NCBI GenBank assembly: GCA_012934845.2
Contig: WNNJ02000982.1
Span: forward strand, 62,001 to 126,000
Source: Pomphorhynchus laevis
Lineage: Eukaryota > Acanthocephala > Palaeacanthocephala > Echinorhynchida > Pomphorhynchidae
Reading direction: 5' to 3'
DNA: 64,000 bases
A model generated the notes under the pieces. It did not search any database. It saw only the letters and a program-made list of their open reading frames with translations, and was not told the origin of the DNA. A program made the translations under genes and the position numbers. This document shows, piece after piece, positions 1 through 12,600 of the stretch (position 1 is the stretch's first letter; every line of letters starts with the position of its first letter).

Positions 1-87
1 ATGCTGGCTGGTATAATGAGTAAAATAAAGCTCGCAGGAGTTATTGCTCTAAGTTCGTGGTCTTTGCTACACTCAAGATTACCGCAG
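1..87 (+). CDS. thioesterase exon A (partial, starts before the window)
   Basis: 29 codons in frame 1 ending CCGCAG before the donor GTAGGT. The residues KLAGVIALSSW and LLHSRLPQ align with [20 protein letters not shown] of APT1. The left boundary is the window edge, not a start codon. Confidence 0.88.
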
Positions 88-2928
88 GTAGGTTTGCGAT
101 AAATAAACGTATTTCTGATTTAAAATATAAATATAATTAAAAATGGACACAAAATTAATGTATTTTACAAACAATACGAAAACGTTGTCCATACATATTA
201 ATAAATATGTAAGCAGCTGGATCAGGATTCGGGTCGATGAAGCAAAACATTTACGAGAATATATTTCTTGATTCAAGATTGGAGAACACAAATCACATTT
301 AAATATCACAATTCAATTACACAAAGCTGTAATGCGTTTTATTTTTGCATATAACAATATCTTCTTTGATTCTTGTTTTACTAAAAGGTGTCTGTATTAT
401 TTCACTAGTAAGAAATTCTCTGTACAGCATCCCCAGTACTTTACCATCATTTCAAGTGCTATATATCAACTTGTAACACTGCTCTGATATTTTTAATTAT
501 AATTTTTTGATATTTAGTTTTATATTTTCGATAATATTTGCACAAATTTTCGCTTTTAAATATTCTTGCTTATTTAAATTGATAGTTGGTTTACTGCTTT
601 TTTTAGATATTTACTTTTATATTTGCTTTGATATTTGATATTTTATTTTTTTTATTATTTTCTTTGCTATTTGCATTCATATTTGCTTTACATATTAATT
701 TGATATTTGCTCAGATATTCGATTTGATATTCGGTTTAATATTTGCTTTGATAAATAGTTCGATATTTGCATTGATATTTAGTTTCATATACATCCAATA
801 CTTATAACACATGCTCTATGACTGAGGAAGTTTATGATGGTGCAGTAGATCTTTTCTATGATTACTGTTAGGATAAGTAAGCAGTTCCTTCACTTGCCAA
901 ACGGAGGAACGTGTGGGACTCTTTAGAGCCAATGATTAATAAATTTAGTCTTTTTTCCTGTTTATGGTAGTAAGGTTTAGGCTTAAATCCAAAATAAGTT
1001 ATCAGTACGATAATTTATTTATTAATTTTATCATTAATAGTTCATTTTAGTACTATTTTCCAAAAATTAAACTACTCTAGAATTTTAAATTTAAGAGAAC
1101 GGAGTTTTTATTCCAAAAATTGCAATATTTCGATAACTCCTGTTGTTATATATTTAAGAAAATTGCAAATAGTTTATTTATAGACAAAAATGTATCAAGT
1201 TTTGTCATTTATACAAAATACCCAAAATTTGTAACAAAGGAAAACATCAAAAACAAATTTGTAATGTAACAAAAATATCAGAATATTAAATATCAGAAAT
1301 ATTAATCTCTCAGAAAATGAGTAGAAAAATAAAACTAAATAAAGGAAATTAAGGAATTGTAATTGAAAAAAGAAATAATAATCAAGTAATTTAAATCAAT
1401 AAATCTTCAAAGTAAAATAACATTATTTAGCTTATTATGAATGAATAATTAAACAAAAACTAATAGGCATTGTGAATTAAAATCTGTTTTATTACTGGGC
1501 ATAATATTATCCTTTTTACAAAAGATAGGCATCATATATAGCACGCGAACCCAATTTAATCTGTCATTACTGGATTGTGCTGCATTCATTATTTTGCTTA
1601 TCAAACGCAAATGTGATAAATATATGCATTGGTATGATAGTTTAAAATGAAAACTAAAGTATACTTTATTTATTTAATATATCGAACGTTGAATTCACGT
1701 TTTACTGATCAAGTATTAGTGAATTAAGAATAGGTGGTATGCTTGCCTTCTGAATTTTTAAAGCGTATGTTTTGAGTGATACTGTTCACGTTTGATTTCA
1801 GTCGACTTAGTACTAAAATAGTCAATTGTTTTTTATTTGCTGGACTGTAAATTTATTACCGACAGAAAACGCTTCAACTTCTATGTGCATTTAGCTTATC
1901 GGAAATAAGGAATATTTAAGAGATCTTAACATATTGCAATGCCACGGTACATCCGACATGATAGTAGACTTTAAATACGCGAAGAAAAGTTCAGAGTTGA
2001 TGCATTCACTAGGATGCCAAAAATACAAATTCATAGAATATGATAATATCGGACACGAATCCTCACTGGAGGTAAGATTTTTTAATAGTTGTGTGTGCTT
2101 ATAACTAGAACAGAAAATATCGCAATCATAATTACATAAAGCAACGCTGACATTCTTTTAAGTTTTATACTAATATTTGCTAGGGTAAGAACTAATTTTT
2201 GTCTGATAACTACGATAAAGTGTGAAGAATACTTTTATTAGCACAACGAAAACAATGCCTAAAGCCTAGTGTATCTAGGGTATATGCAATATATGTATAG
2301 CATTACAGATATAGAATGCAACAAAAGCTTTTTCACCGATAAGACAGATGTGTACTATTGATTCATTTATACACTTTATTTAATCAAGAAATTTTAATAA
2401 TTTTTGAATATATATTTACATAGAAAATGGAGATTAAGCATTTGTATTGTGCATTCGATATAATATTATATTATTATATAATATTATATATTGAATTAAG
2501 TATAGAATATTATAATATATTGGGTGAATTAAATTTTGATTTATTTTAATTTGTAGATATAATTAGATAACTCACAGTTTCGTGCCTAATCCTCGCTAGT
2601 AATATTTACAATTAAGAAGGATAACTTTGTATATTTGCAATATATTAGATAAAAATGTATAATTTAATATTCTGCTATAAAAATTGACTAAATAGGCGAG
2701 GACTTTATGTCTGTCAAATTAAGGGTAATAAATGTTAAGACGAAATTCTTTTTCATTAATATCTATAATGAAATATTATTATACTAAATGAATTTGTAGA
2801 CAAGCCAATTTTGCTAAGTTCTTTATTTTTGAAATTTGTAGTTTATTTCCAAATCTAGATTATTATATTTTTATCTTAAGGTGATGCGAGAAGTTGAGAG
2901 ATTCATAAAGCAGTGGTTAGTGGAGTAA
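1..2928 (+). CDS. acyl-protein thioesterase (LYPLA/APT family), last three coding exons; gene runs off the left edge
   Basis: Serine hydrolase that removes palmitate and other acyl groups from cytosolic proteins. Three in-frame exons (1-87, 1910-2071, 2881-2928) join into the C-terminal 98 residues. Exon A reads KLAGVIALSSW, the strand that follows the GFSQGG nucleophile elbow, so the catalytic Ser lies just left of the window. Exon B holds ILQCHGTSD, where human APT1 has ILQCHGDCD; Asp at 1955-1957 is the catalytic acid and His at 2054-2056 (NIGHE) the catalytic base. Exon C ends EVERFIKQWLVE-stop, matching the DVKQFIDKLLPP tail. Both introns are GT-AG and phase 0 (1822 and 809 bp). The length from here to the stop equals that of the human enzyme. 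LYPLA1 and LYPLA2 cannot be told apart. The gene converges with the aconitase gene. Confidence 0.9.
487..785. repeat. degenerate minisatellite built on GATATTTGCTTT
   Basis: Many imperfect repeats of GATATTTGCTTT-like words (GATATTTG, CATATTTGC, GATATTCG), period about 12-16 bp, in the first visible intron of the thioesterase gene. The surrounding intron (88-1909) otherwise shows only AT-rich sequence. Confidence 0.6.
1910..2071 (+). CDS. thioesterase exon B, catalytic Asp and His
   Basis: Acceptor AAATAAG, 54 codons, donor GTAAGA. Contains LNILQCHGTSD (catalytic Asp) and YDNIGHESS (catalytic His). Phase 0 on both sides. Confidence 0.9.
2881..2928 (+). CDS. thioesterase terminal exon C
   Basis: Acceptor ATCTTAAG, then 15 codons (VMREVERFIKQWLVE) and TAA. 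This matches the last helix of the family (MMDVKQFIDKLLPP). Short, but the reading frame, splice site and ending all agree. Confidence 0.8.
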   Translation: MMREVERFIKQWLVE

Positions 2929-3800
2929 TGGCTGCGATTACCAGCATCGAATGTTTCAGTTTCCCTTCAAATGATTAATTAAAACTAATGTTACTTGCTA
3001 TTATTGTGATGCTGACAAACAAAATAAATGCAATATTTACTTCATTTGTTTTGATAAAGGGCAATGTGATGCTTGTTTTATTAAAAAATCTTATTGTTAT
3101 CACGTTCATCAAGGAGAACACATGCTTAAATGCTAGAGCAGGTGGTTTTATTCAAATATACAAATTAGTGGTTGAAAATAAACAAATCCAAGAACTGCAA
3201 TAAACAACTTTAAAATCAGGTATTTGCATTAATTTGTATTTGAATGTTATTATTGAACAAATTACCATTAAATAAGAGTTTGCATTTTTTTAAATAAATT
3301 TTTAATTTTCGGTCAAATGAAACCGAGTGAATTTTCATAATATCACTTATCTAAGAAATATATTTTAATTTTCTCCTTAATATTATTCAGCCCAAAACTA
3401 ATATAGCTGGTTATATTTTAATATTGGATTCGTTTAAAAATAAATACGATCGCACTTTGTAATTGCAAACTGAATTTATATATCCATATTTATCCAAAAT
3501 ACAAAAAATATCCTAACTGTAATAGATCGAAGCACGAGAAATATGAAGTTAAAATTGAAAGATTATTTTTAATTAGAAATAAGCAAATGTCAATTAGATT
3601 AGACTAATTAAAAATACGTGTCCATTTTATTTTTAATACGAACATATTATTGTTGATAAACAGCATTACTCTTATTTTGGCAGCAATTCTGTGTTTAAGC
3701 TTCCATATGTTCGAAAAGATTTAATTGCATTTCTAATCTAAACTTGTATTAATATTACGTTTACACATATATATTTATATTCTGATATATATTATGATAC
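2929..3800. other. AT-rich 3' flank without recognised genes
   Basis: Contains the thioesterase 3' UTR. The only longer reading frame here (2988-3203) has no family resemblance and low-complexity composition. Nothing else was recognised. Confidence 0.5.
3023..3028 (+). promoter_or_regulatory. candidate polyadenylation signal of the thioesterase gene
   Basis: AATAAA 95 bases after the stop codon. Plausible spacing, but AATAAA is frequent by chance in such AT-rich DNA. Confidence 0.35.
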
Positions 3801-4003
3801 AACGTCTGTTATTTATTAGTCAATTAATAAAAATGACGCTTATTTTAAATTTCAATTTTTTATTTTAACTTGATTTAAATTATAGAAAATCTAAAAACAA
3901 TTATTAATTTTATTATTTAATTATTAAATTTTGATTTAGCATTATTATGTTTTGTTTAGTTTATAATTATATTAAATACGTAGACTTAGTTAGCTGATTT
4001 GAT
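3801..4003 (+). mobile_element. PLE-A 3'-terminal fragment (plus orientation)
   Basis: Reads like the reverse complement of the 3' terminal unit seen many times in the ACO2 introns: it starts near CGTCTGTTATTTATTAGTCA and ends near ACGTAGACTTAGTTAGCTGA. It is 5'-truncated and has no coding capacity. Confidence 0.65.
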
Positions 4004-4559
4004 TTATGCAAATGTTTCAGATTACTTTAATTTAAAAGTCCAATGTTAGAAGCATTCAGAATTTTAGCAAAATGTTAGAAATCAAAAGTATTGTTAATAT
4101 TAAACCAAAATTAATATTAATATATTAATATTAAATATATTAATATCAAAATATGAATCCAGAAAAAAATAGAATTTTTTAAAGCTTTCGCTATTGCTTT
4201 GTAATTTGTAGCACACAAAATACAAAAAATTTGATGATGTTAAAATTTAACACGAAAGAATTTCAAAAGTTCTATATTGAAAGTTAACAAACGCAAAATT
4301 TAACGGAAATGAGTGCTTGTGCTGTTTTTTAAGCATTTTTCTGACAGTATCTCTCCGATCCGGGGTTTTCTCTCTCACTTTTCATGGCAATATCTTTAAA
4401 TCATGCTTGAATTATAAAGTTTTAAACGTTTTTTTTATTATTTGCACAATGTTCTATGACGCCGTCATAGTGAAGTATATCTTTCTTTATTTCAGCACGT
4501 CTATTATTTAGACGGCTTATTTATACCAGATGTTGTTTAGTCATATTCACCCTTTGTTT

Positions 4560-5100
4560 TTTTTATTTAAGTCCTGTAGTAGTGTTCATAAATCCTTTAC
4601 CACTTTCCTCGATATCCGTGCAACCTTTACATCGTGGTTTATTATCATTTTTCGTTAAACCGCTATTACTAGTGGCGTAGAATGTTTTAATGTCAGATGA
4701 AACCAGTGCTCTTCTTAATGTAGATTCGTTAAAGTAATACTTCAAATTTCATTCCAAGTATTTTCAGTTATGTATTTCCTTTTGCCAGTATGCTTTCAGT
4801 ACGATTTTTCATAATAAGTCTGTGTACAAACCAGGATGATACTCAATATATACAATAGATCGGTTCATGTCTTCTATTTTTGAATTAGAGTTGATTATGC
4901 TCTCTCTATTTAGTTTCTTTATGTTATTAATTTGAGAGAAAAGTACTCGTTCATTATACCCCGCCCACTTAAATGTTTTTAAGCAATTTCATATTCTCTT
5001 CCAATTCAATTTGCTCACTACATATTTTCTTAATTCTAAGTGCTTCGTTATTGGCTATCTGTCCTCTAGTTTGTAGAGTATAGCAGCTTTCAGGATGTAA
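4560..5100 (-). mobile_element. Penelope-like element fragment: RT thumb and zinc-finger-like linker
   Basis: On the minus strand, broken frames read LRIKKICSEQIELEEN, KWAGYNERVLFSQINNI, then RSIVYIEYHPGL and finally KPRCKGCTDIEESGKGF. This is the order found between the RT core and the endonuclease of Penelope-like elements: thumb helices, the hydrophobic strand, then the CxxC motif with GK.F. The RT core and the GIY-YIG domain are missing, and stops interrupt the frames. A short hairpin motif at 5458-5490 on the same strand may belong to it. Confidence 0.6.
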
Positions 5101-5499
5101 AAATGTTAGGCACCATGCTGGCTTTCATTATAATCTTGTTTGTAGCGTCTTGTTGCGTAATTAAATGTCAGTGTCTGGAAATTCTATGCGGTTATGCTCG
5201 CAAAGTTTAATGGCAAATTTTAGCTAACTTTCTTGTTTTAAATTACCTACAAACGATAATAATCTAAGAATTCATAAGAATGACAGCCCTTTCCTTAGCA
5301 GACCAATAACATCTAATTGTGGTATTCATCGACATGAAATCATTAATATTGAGGACAAACGATTTTCCAAGAAATCAAAAATGAAATATCTCGTTGATTC
5401 TTGGCTACTTTCCACGAAATCTAAATATTGGATTATTATTATGACTGGAAAACAAATATATTTCGACGTTTCCACGTATCTTTTTCAAGCAACGCTAGT

Positions 5500-7370
5500 T
5501 ACAAAATCTAAAATACAAGATTACCAACATTAAACGTTAAAGTTAAATGATATAAAATAATTTCAATTTATGTTCTTTGTTCAGTTGTATATATCAGTCA
5601 TTAGCTGACTCGTCTAATCCAGCTGATGTTCCTTCTTCTTTTTTCCTTTTAGATTTGTTTTTTTGTTTGTCTCTAAAATTACTGATACAATCATATGGTC
5701 GGGGAACTGCACAAGTCTGCAACAATGTTATCATTAGTTGTTTTACTGTCTTATGCCCGCTCTTCTGTTATTTGCCCGAAGATTCATTTGGAACCCTGAC
5801 TAGCCTATGTATTGCTTACCACATGTAGGACAAGAACATATATACATAACTTCCTTGATTTACAGTTGTTGTGCCATTTTACATCATAACTTAAACCAAT
5901 AACTCTAATCGTAAATTGACTGAGATCGTTTACTTCTAAATAACATTTCTACTGTTTATTATCAAAAGCTTTACTCATTACTGTTCTTCTATTCGAATTA
6001 TTCACATTAGATGACAATATTGTATTAAATGCTACGAGCAGTCTTGTATCTTACCGACGGTGTTATCTTATAATGATTTTATTTAGTATTTGTATTTACT
6101 ATTATTCTGTGCAAGGTATTATGAAAATAAAACATTTGGTTCTTTCTTACTGTTCCTTCTGGATCAATACTAGCCTTCTACTGCTCGTCACTGCTTGATC
6201 TGAGTCTTAATATGTCTGTATGTAGATCCATGTTCTCCTAATCATGTGTATAATAAGCTCATTTCCTCATGATAATCATGATGCATATTTCTCGAACAAC
6301 TATTTAAAATCAGTCAGTATTCACTTGGTTCTGGGATTTTGGCAACTGTTTGCCTGGGTATATGAGCACACTTTACAAATGTCTTATATACTTTTGTCTG
6401 ATAGTTGTTGTTATATTTTTTAAAGTTTTATATATTCAAATATTATCGTATTTCATCATTATTTTTGTTCAAGAAATCTACGAGGCTATCATGATCATGA
6501 TCCAGTATAAAGAATATGCAGTTGATGTATCGTATCCACACTGTAGAAGCTCGGATGCATTCATTCATGTATGGTTGATACAATACTGTTTACAAACAGG
6601 CCTCTGCAGGTTGGTCCAATCTATGTTCCCATAGCTATTTTTGTACATATAAAACATTGTTAAACTCATATATATTATATATTTAACAAATACATTATTA
6701 AACTCAAATCAACTTGAGTTTCGGTATTTTTCTACACCGACTTCAGTATCGATACTCGCTTTCTAACGATGCGAAAGCGAAATAACTACATCACTAACAA
6801 ATCCTTCATGAACTTTATGTATACAATATGTTCAAAGGCTGAAAGTTGTATTTTAAATATGGGAAAATCAAGGCATAAAAGAACCACATGCTTCATTCAA
6901 TTCACGGTTATTCGTAGTTATGAAATGAATACTATGATTAATTTGGTGCAAAAGTGAATTCTCAAAATTTCATAGAACGTTGCTTAATTTGAATGTTCTG
7001 GCCTCAACCATATTCGAGTTTAGTACTGTCAAATTGTAGTACCAAATTAAGAGCGAACACGTCATCCTCAATCATATGTAAATTTCCTCTTGAAACTAGT
7101 GATTTAGATTTTTTCATTTGGCAACTTGCCAAGAATAAATTTTCAAGTTGTCGATTTAAAATGAGCATGTTAGTTTCGTTATCTTACTAATCTCACTGTC
7201 GATATACCTCCGAACATAAATAACATCTAGGTAACATCATAGATGAAAAACTCTGCATTATGATAACCACCTGCTTTACTATCGTGACTAATATCGCGAT
7301 GTATTGTGGCGTTCTCCTTCAAATAGATACATTCCCTCTACGTGTTCCGTTTAACTTTACCTGACGTTTC
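5500..7370. other. intergenic region with no recognised gene
   Basis: Open frames at 5577-5828, 6350-6634, 6769-6957 and 6993-7190 are short, hydrophobic or low complexity and match no family I know. They may be decayed transposon sequence. Confidence 0.4.
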
Positions 7371-8880
7371 CATTTATTCATTTACATTGATGACCATGAG
7401 GAGTCATCAATCGACATTCATTTAAATCCCGCAAAGTCGGAAATAATAGCTAACGGAGACTGTATGTGTTCAATCAAATAGCCAATTTATTGCCAGGATG
7501 TCAGTTTGCTAACTCAAACTAGGCGCTTGTCCTAGGCAGTCCGATTGGAAGTTCTTCAGCTGTTGAAAAATTTTTATCTAAGTGTATTCATAATCTTGAG
7601 GAGATAGTGCGTTGTTTGATGGGACTCGCGAAACAGGATGCCGTTTTCCTATTAAGATCCAGCTTCCACAACCTAGAATTTCTCATTTATTACGCAATGC
7701 ACCATGTTTCGATTGCAGGTCTTCGCTGCATGCACATGGCGAGGCCCTACCCGAATCTTTAGTAAGATTACTTAATCTTAACATCAGTGATAAGGCATAT
7801 GCCCAAGCAACACTACCGGTGAATCTTGGTGTGCTCGGAATTTTCTTAATCAAGACCTTCACTATTGCCGCCTACTTCTCGTATCTTTCCGGAATGTCGG
7901 ATTTGATAGGGCCCGAACTCGAACTGTATCTCGGAAATCTTAGCGGGATTAATAGTGCGACCTACATTTCAGGAGTGACACTGGACCGAATTATGTAGAT
8001 ATAATACGCTGACGGAAGCTCCTGTTCAAAAACATTGGTCTCGTCTCTTGCTCATGGTGACCAGGAAGTCCCTTATTTCTACGTCAGAAACGGCTAAGAA
8101 TCGCGTGCGGTTGCTAGGCGTAGCTGGAAAGGACTCTGGGGCGTTACTGATGGCGCAGTCCATATCAGCTGTTGGCACTTGGATCGAGGATAGATCTTTT
8201 TCTATAGCGGTTGCACTCCGTCTCGGCATTCAGTTCAACGAGGAAATGCTATGTGAATGTGGAATGAGCACTGTTTTATCACGATTGCATGACCTCAACT
8301 GTCAGCGTGCTAAATCGCGACACTCCCGTCACTTTGTTATGAACAGAATTTTGAATCGGCTTTTTTCGCAGCAGGAGTGCTGTCTAAGTGATACAGCAGG
8401 AGTGTTGTCTAGGCGAGACAGCAGGAGTGCTGTCTCGCCTAGAGCCAGCAGGGTTACTGCGGAACGACGATAATCACCCAGACGGTGGATCACTGATATC
8501 GTGAAAGGATGGAAAACTCCTATTATGGGATTTAACCTGCGTGAATACTCTAGCACCAAGTTATGAGGCACTTGCTGTCGTGTTTGGGGGCAGTGTAGCC
8601 AATTCAGCAGAGCTCGGAAAGCGTGAAAAATATAGCGAAGTAGATAATCGACAATTCGTTTTCATGCCGATTGCCAATAAGACTATATGGGCTTTTGGGA
8701 AGGAGACGGCTTTCTTCATAAAGATGCTTGGAAACGACATCAAAAGAGCGAGTGGGGAAGCATACGCCACATCCTTCCTTTGGCAATGCCTTAGTGCATC
8801 AATTCAAAGAGGGAACACTGCGTGCATTATAGTGTGCTTGATTGACCCAGCTACGGACCAGATTTTAGTTGATTGATTGG
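7370..8880 (+). mobile_element. LINE-type reverse transcriptase fossil, C-terminal half, possibly with a restriction-like endonuclease end
   Basis: Frames in order: LNPAKSEIIANG (RT palm/thumb, like LNPSKCE), an LGSPIGSSSAVEKFLSK stretch, PRISHLLRNAPCF, then KAYAQATLPVNLGVLGI. After these come CECG and HDLNC (a CCHC-like finger), RHSRHFVMNRIL, NDDNHPDGGSLI and WDLTCVNTLAPSYEAL, ending IQRGNTACIIV. A CCHC motif followed by RH..N, PDG and WD.TC is the arrangement of a PD-(D/E)XK restriction-like endonuclease at the end of early-branching LINEs (R2/CRE/NeSL/HERO relatives). That clade placement is inference. It is 5'-truncated, with a few stops and frame breaks, and carries a local 25-bp repeat insertion. 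Confidence 0.65.
8371..8445. repeat. three 25-bp direct repeats ending in a perfect hairpin
   Basis: GCAGGAGTG(C/T)TGTCT starts at 8371, 8396 and 8421. The last copy forms a perfect 15-bp stem (8409-8423 with 8428-8442, arm CTAGGCGAGACAGCA) with a GGAG loop. It replaces part of the conserved LINE sequence between the finger and the PDG motif, so it is an expansion inside the fossil. Confidence 0.8.
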
Positions 8881-9206
8881 CTTAATCTTTGTAGGATACA
8901 TCAGACATGTCTTGACTTGTAACTGTTCTTTGTCTTATTTATACAGTGATGGTGATATTATCATATCGAACTTTAAAACTTTGCACAGCGTTCATATCTC
9001 TAAATTATCAAGAACTAAATGTGAGAATTAACGTTAATGGTATTGAAATCTTGATCGCTACCCATAACCTTGTGTTATCAACTACATTGTCAATAATTAT
9101 AATTTACCAACAAGTACGTATCACACTATTGCCATGGTACTCTATCGTGTGACTTAGTCTATCGCACTATTGTGCTTATACGCTATCATGTGACAAGTAA
9201 CTACGT

Positions 9207-9212
9207 TTTATT
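9207..9212 (-). promoter_or_regulatory. candidate polyadenylation signal of ACO2
   Basis: AATAAA on the minus strand about 300 bases after the ACO2 stop. Chance occurrence is possible in this composition. The interval 8881-9512 otherwise shows only a short imperfect repeat of a CTAT(C)GTGTGAC-like word at 9140-9195. Confidence 0.35.
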
Positions 9213-9512
9213 CAATTGGAACATTTTTGTAAAGATAAAAAATTTAATAAAGTAAATAGAAAACTATATATATAATTAAATAGAAAATAAAAATTAGCCT
9301 GGCAATTTGTTTCATAAAAGTATAAGTTATAAAACATGTTTCAAAACAAATTCTACACAACAAAAGCTTTGAAAGTAGTATAATCTAAAATTATTGGTCG
9401 CGCCGAGAATTTAAACGAAGTAATGCTGCGAAGGAAAATACAAGCGTTATGTATCGATGTATAATTTCACTTTTATCTAATGGGCATGGAACCTATTCTT
9501 CTAACTCATCTT

Positions 9513-9668
9513 TTACTTAGCCGGATTTGCTGCTGCGAGTTCCAGTTTCATAAGGTTTAGAGCACTTCCTGCCTTAAACCAAGCAATGTGGACGTCGTTC
9601 ATGGAATGGTTTAGCATAATTGTTTCTGATTGACCGTCTTTGTGTGTTATTTTGCAAGTAAGTTGTTG
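9513..9668 (-). CDS. ACO2: ACO2 exon 18, C-terminus and stop
   Basis: Residues 731-781 and TAA (9513-9515). [20 protein letters not shown] and [14 protein letters not shown] match the human C-terminus; a short Ala-rich tail follows. Acceptor GTATTTAG. Confidence 0.95.
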   Translation of the reverse strand, partial: QQLTCKITHKDGQSETIMLNHSMNDVHIAWFKAGSALNLMKLELAAANPAK

Positions 9669-12600
9669 CTAAATACAATACAAATCGATTGCAATTTTGA
9701 TATTATAATTATTTTTCAGATAAGAACCAATAATTATCAAGAAATATTTAAATCAAAACTCTTCTTGATTTTGCTTAGATTGAATTAATAGAATCAATAA
9801 AGAAAGAATAAAGTTTTATTTCTACAAAAATAGTTTTAATTCAATATTGCGATATCCGCTACTATCACCAATTAAAATTTACAAATTATACAATTTGTTT
9901 TCCTAGATATGATATAAACGTGTATCGAACTATTAAATTAAAATCTATTCGAAACTAATGTTGAAAATCACTTAATTTTTATGATTTCGACTATTTTTTT
10001 ATCAAGAAAAAACTTATTACCGTAAACAAACCACATCAATTACGATGTCTAAATAACCGTTGTTATCCGGTTCAAAATCGGATATCACTTTGCCCTATAA
10101 CAGGTTCATAGAGAAATATTGTAAAAGTGAAATACGGGTATACTATGCGATTTCTGAGAGGGTCTTTGGAAACCCTAATCGCGATTCATCTCAGGGAATC
10201 GAGGAGAAACTAAATTTAAGATTAGCCTTGTTATAAATCAATTGTTCACTCATATGTTTAAATAATTGATTGAACAGGAGATAGTGAAATAAATTAAGTT
10301 CATAAATTTTAAGAATTTATGAATTCAGATATTCAGAATTCGGAAATTTTAATTTTTCAAGAATTCCCAATGAAATAAAATATATAGTAGAAAAATCAAG
10401 AAGAATCACATATTTTTTTCAAATTTTAAACCAATTCTGCGGTCATCATCAGGAAAACGTCAGTGCACACGTTACAACAAACATATAATACAAAAACAGA
10501 TCTGGAAGAAACATATCGGAAGTTAATCTGGAAAAATAAATTTGCCATTTGTAATCAAGTGGGTAGGCACATCCGGTTTATTACCCTCGAAGTTGTTGTC
10601 GGGATCAAGGTAACGCAATATGATAGCCTCTTTTATTTGCCTTGTAGACTTATCAGTTTCGTGGGCTATAATTTCTGCACCGGCAAAATTTATAAAGAAA
10701 TTATAGCCCACGAAACTGATAAGTCTACAAGGCAAATAAAAGAGGCTATCATATTGCGTTACCTTGATCCCGACAACAACTTTGAGTGTAATAAACCGGA
10801 TATGCTTACCCACTTGATTACAAATGGCAAATTTATTTTTCTAGATTAAATTCCGATATGTTTCTTCCAGATTTGGTTTTGCTATATGTTTGTTGTAGCG
10901 TGTGCAATGACGTTTTCCTAATAATGATCGCAGAAGTTGTTGAAAATTTGAAAACAAAAATTATTTGACTCTTCTTGATTTTTCTACTATTTTAAAATGG
11001 AGTCTGCTTACGCAATAATAAAATATATAGTACTTTAAGGGAAAATATCCTTTGTACAAGTATGTATTAGCCAAGCTAATGTGTTGGGTTAAGAAAAGAT
11101 ATTTAAAACTACAGTACAACATTATTTTAAAAGAGTATCACGTTTAATTAGACGTTTTATATTATATATAAAGTTGTTTGTTATTAATAAATTCGAAACT
11201 ATCGTAAAATTTATTTTTTAAATGCTATAATGCAAATTTGGAAATTTTATTTAACAAAATATAAATAAGCTTTGCTATTTTAAACAAAATAATCTAAACT
11301 TAAATAATTAACACCTAAACTAAAAACACATTTTTGTTTAGTAAATAAAGTCGGCTGGTGTATGAAAAACTTGATGATGTTAATTCAAAGAAACAAAGCT
11401 CTTTATTAGTTTTTTTAACTAATGATTTAAATGTTTTACATTATATTTTATCACATTTAAGTCTTTAATCTATTTAAGTGTGACTTAAATCGTTTTTAAA
11501 ATCTGGCATTGACCATTATACACATCTTAGGAAGTGGCCGTTATTTTTATCTTAAATATCTTAGCATTTTCAATGTTAAAACTCTTATCGCAAACGAATT
11601 ATACAAATCTTCAATCACATGAAGTTGTCAAGCTAGAATCAACGATTGACTAAACACGAGCTATTTTCAATACAATCTACATTCTTAACAGTCCAAAATA
11701 CCTTTTTACCCAAATGTATTGTTAATTTACAAGTAACTATTGGAAAAGCACGAACTTTTAGTCGAATATTCGAACTTTTAACTTTACAACAAGATTTACA
11801 ACAAGTATCAGATCAGCTAACTGAGTCTACATATTTTATATTTTTTATAAATAAAAAATAATGTTAAATAAAAATTACATAATCAAATAATAAATAATTA
11901 AATAATTATAAATAATTAATGTCAATCCGGATTAAGGAAAGGTTCTTCCTGATGTGTAGGATTTCAAGTATCTTTGGGTATTGTTCTCGAAGGACGGCAG
12001 AAGCATCAAGGAGATTGAGAAGCGAATTTGTGCAGCTAACGCAGCCATGCGTTCTTTGTAAATGTATATTGTGATTAAGCTGAAGTTGAGTCTTCGTGCG
12101 AAGCTTTCGGTTTATCACACAATCTTCGTTCCTTAACTTATAGTCATGAGCTCTGGGTTATCACTGAAAGGAATAATCTCGAATACAGGCGACCGAAATG
12201 AGGTTCCTTCGCGGTGTGGTTGATCTTAGCCTTATAGATAAGATTAGGAATTTGGTCATCCAGGATGGACTCGGAGTAAAGTCGCTGCTTCTCCAAATCG
12301 AAGAAAGTCAGCTGAGGGGCTACGGCACGTTCTGAGGATGTCTAGGGTCGCCTTCCTCTGAGGGTTTTCCAGGTCGGACTCTATGGAAAGAGACCTCGAG
12401 GTAGACCTTAATACCGGTGGAGATATCAAATCTCGAAACTGACCGAAGACTTCCTTGGTTTAACTGAAAGAGAACTTTGGCCTATCACCTGGGATCGCGA
12501 TGTCTAGAGTAGTTTGGTTCGTGCACTGCCTCCACGATCCGACATCTGGACCAGTGGTTGACAGGAAAAATCTTGTATATTTTTTGTTTTTTTTTCTTGT

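Noticed and set aside
79-309. 76-codon minus-strand frame near the left edge.
   Set aside because: Overlaps the thioesterase exon and donor; hydrophobic AT-driven composition.
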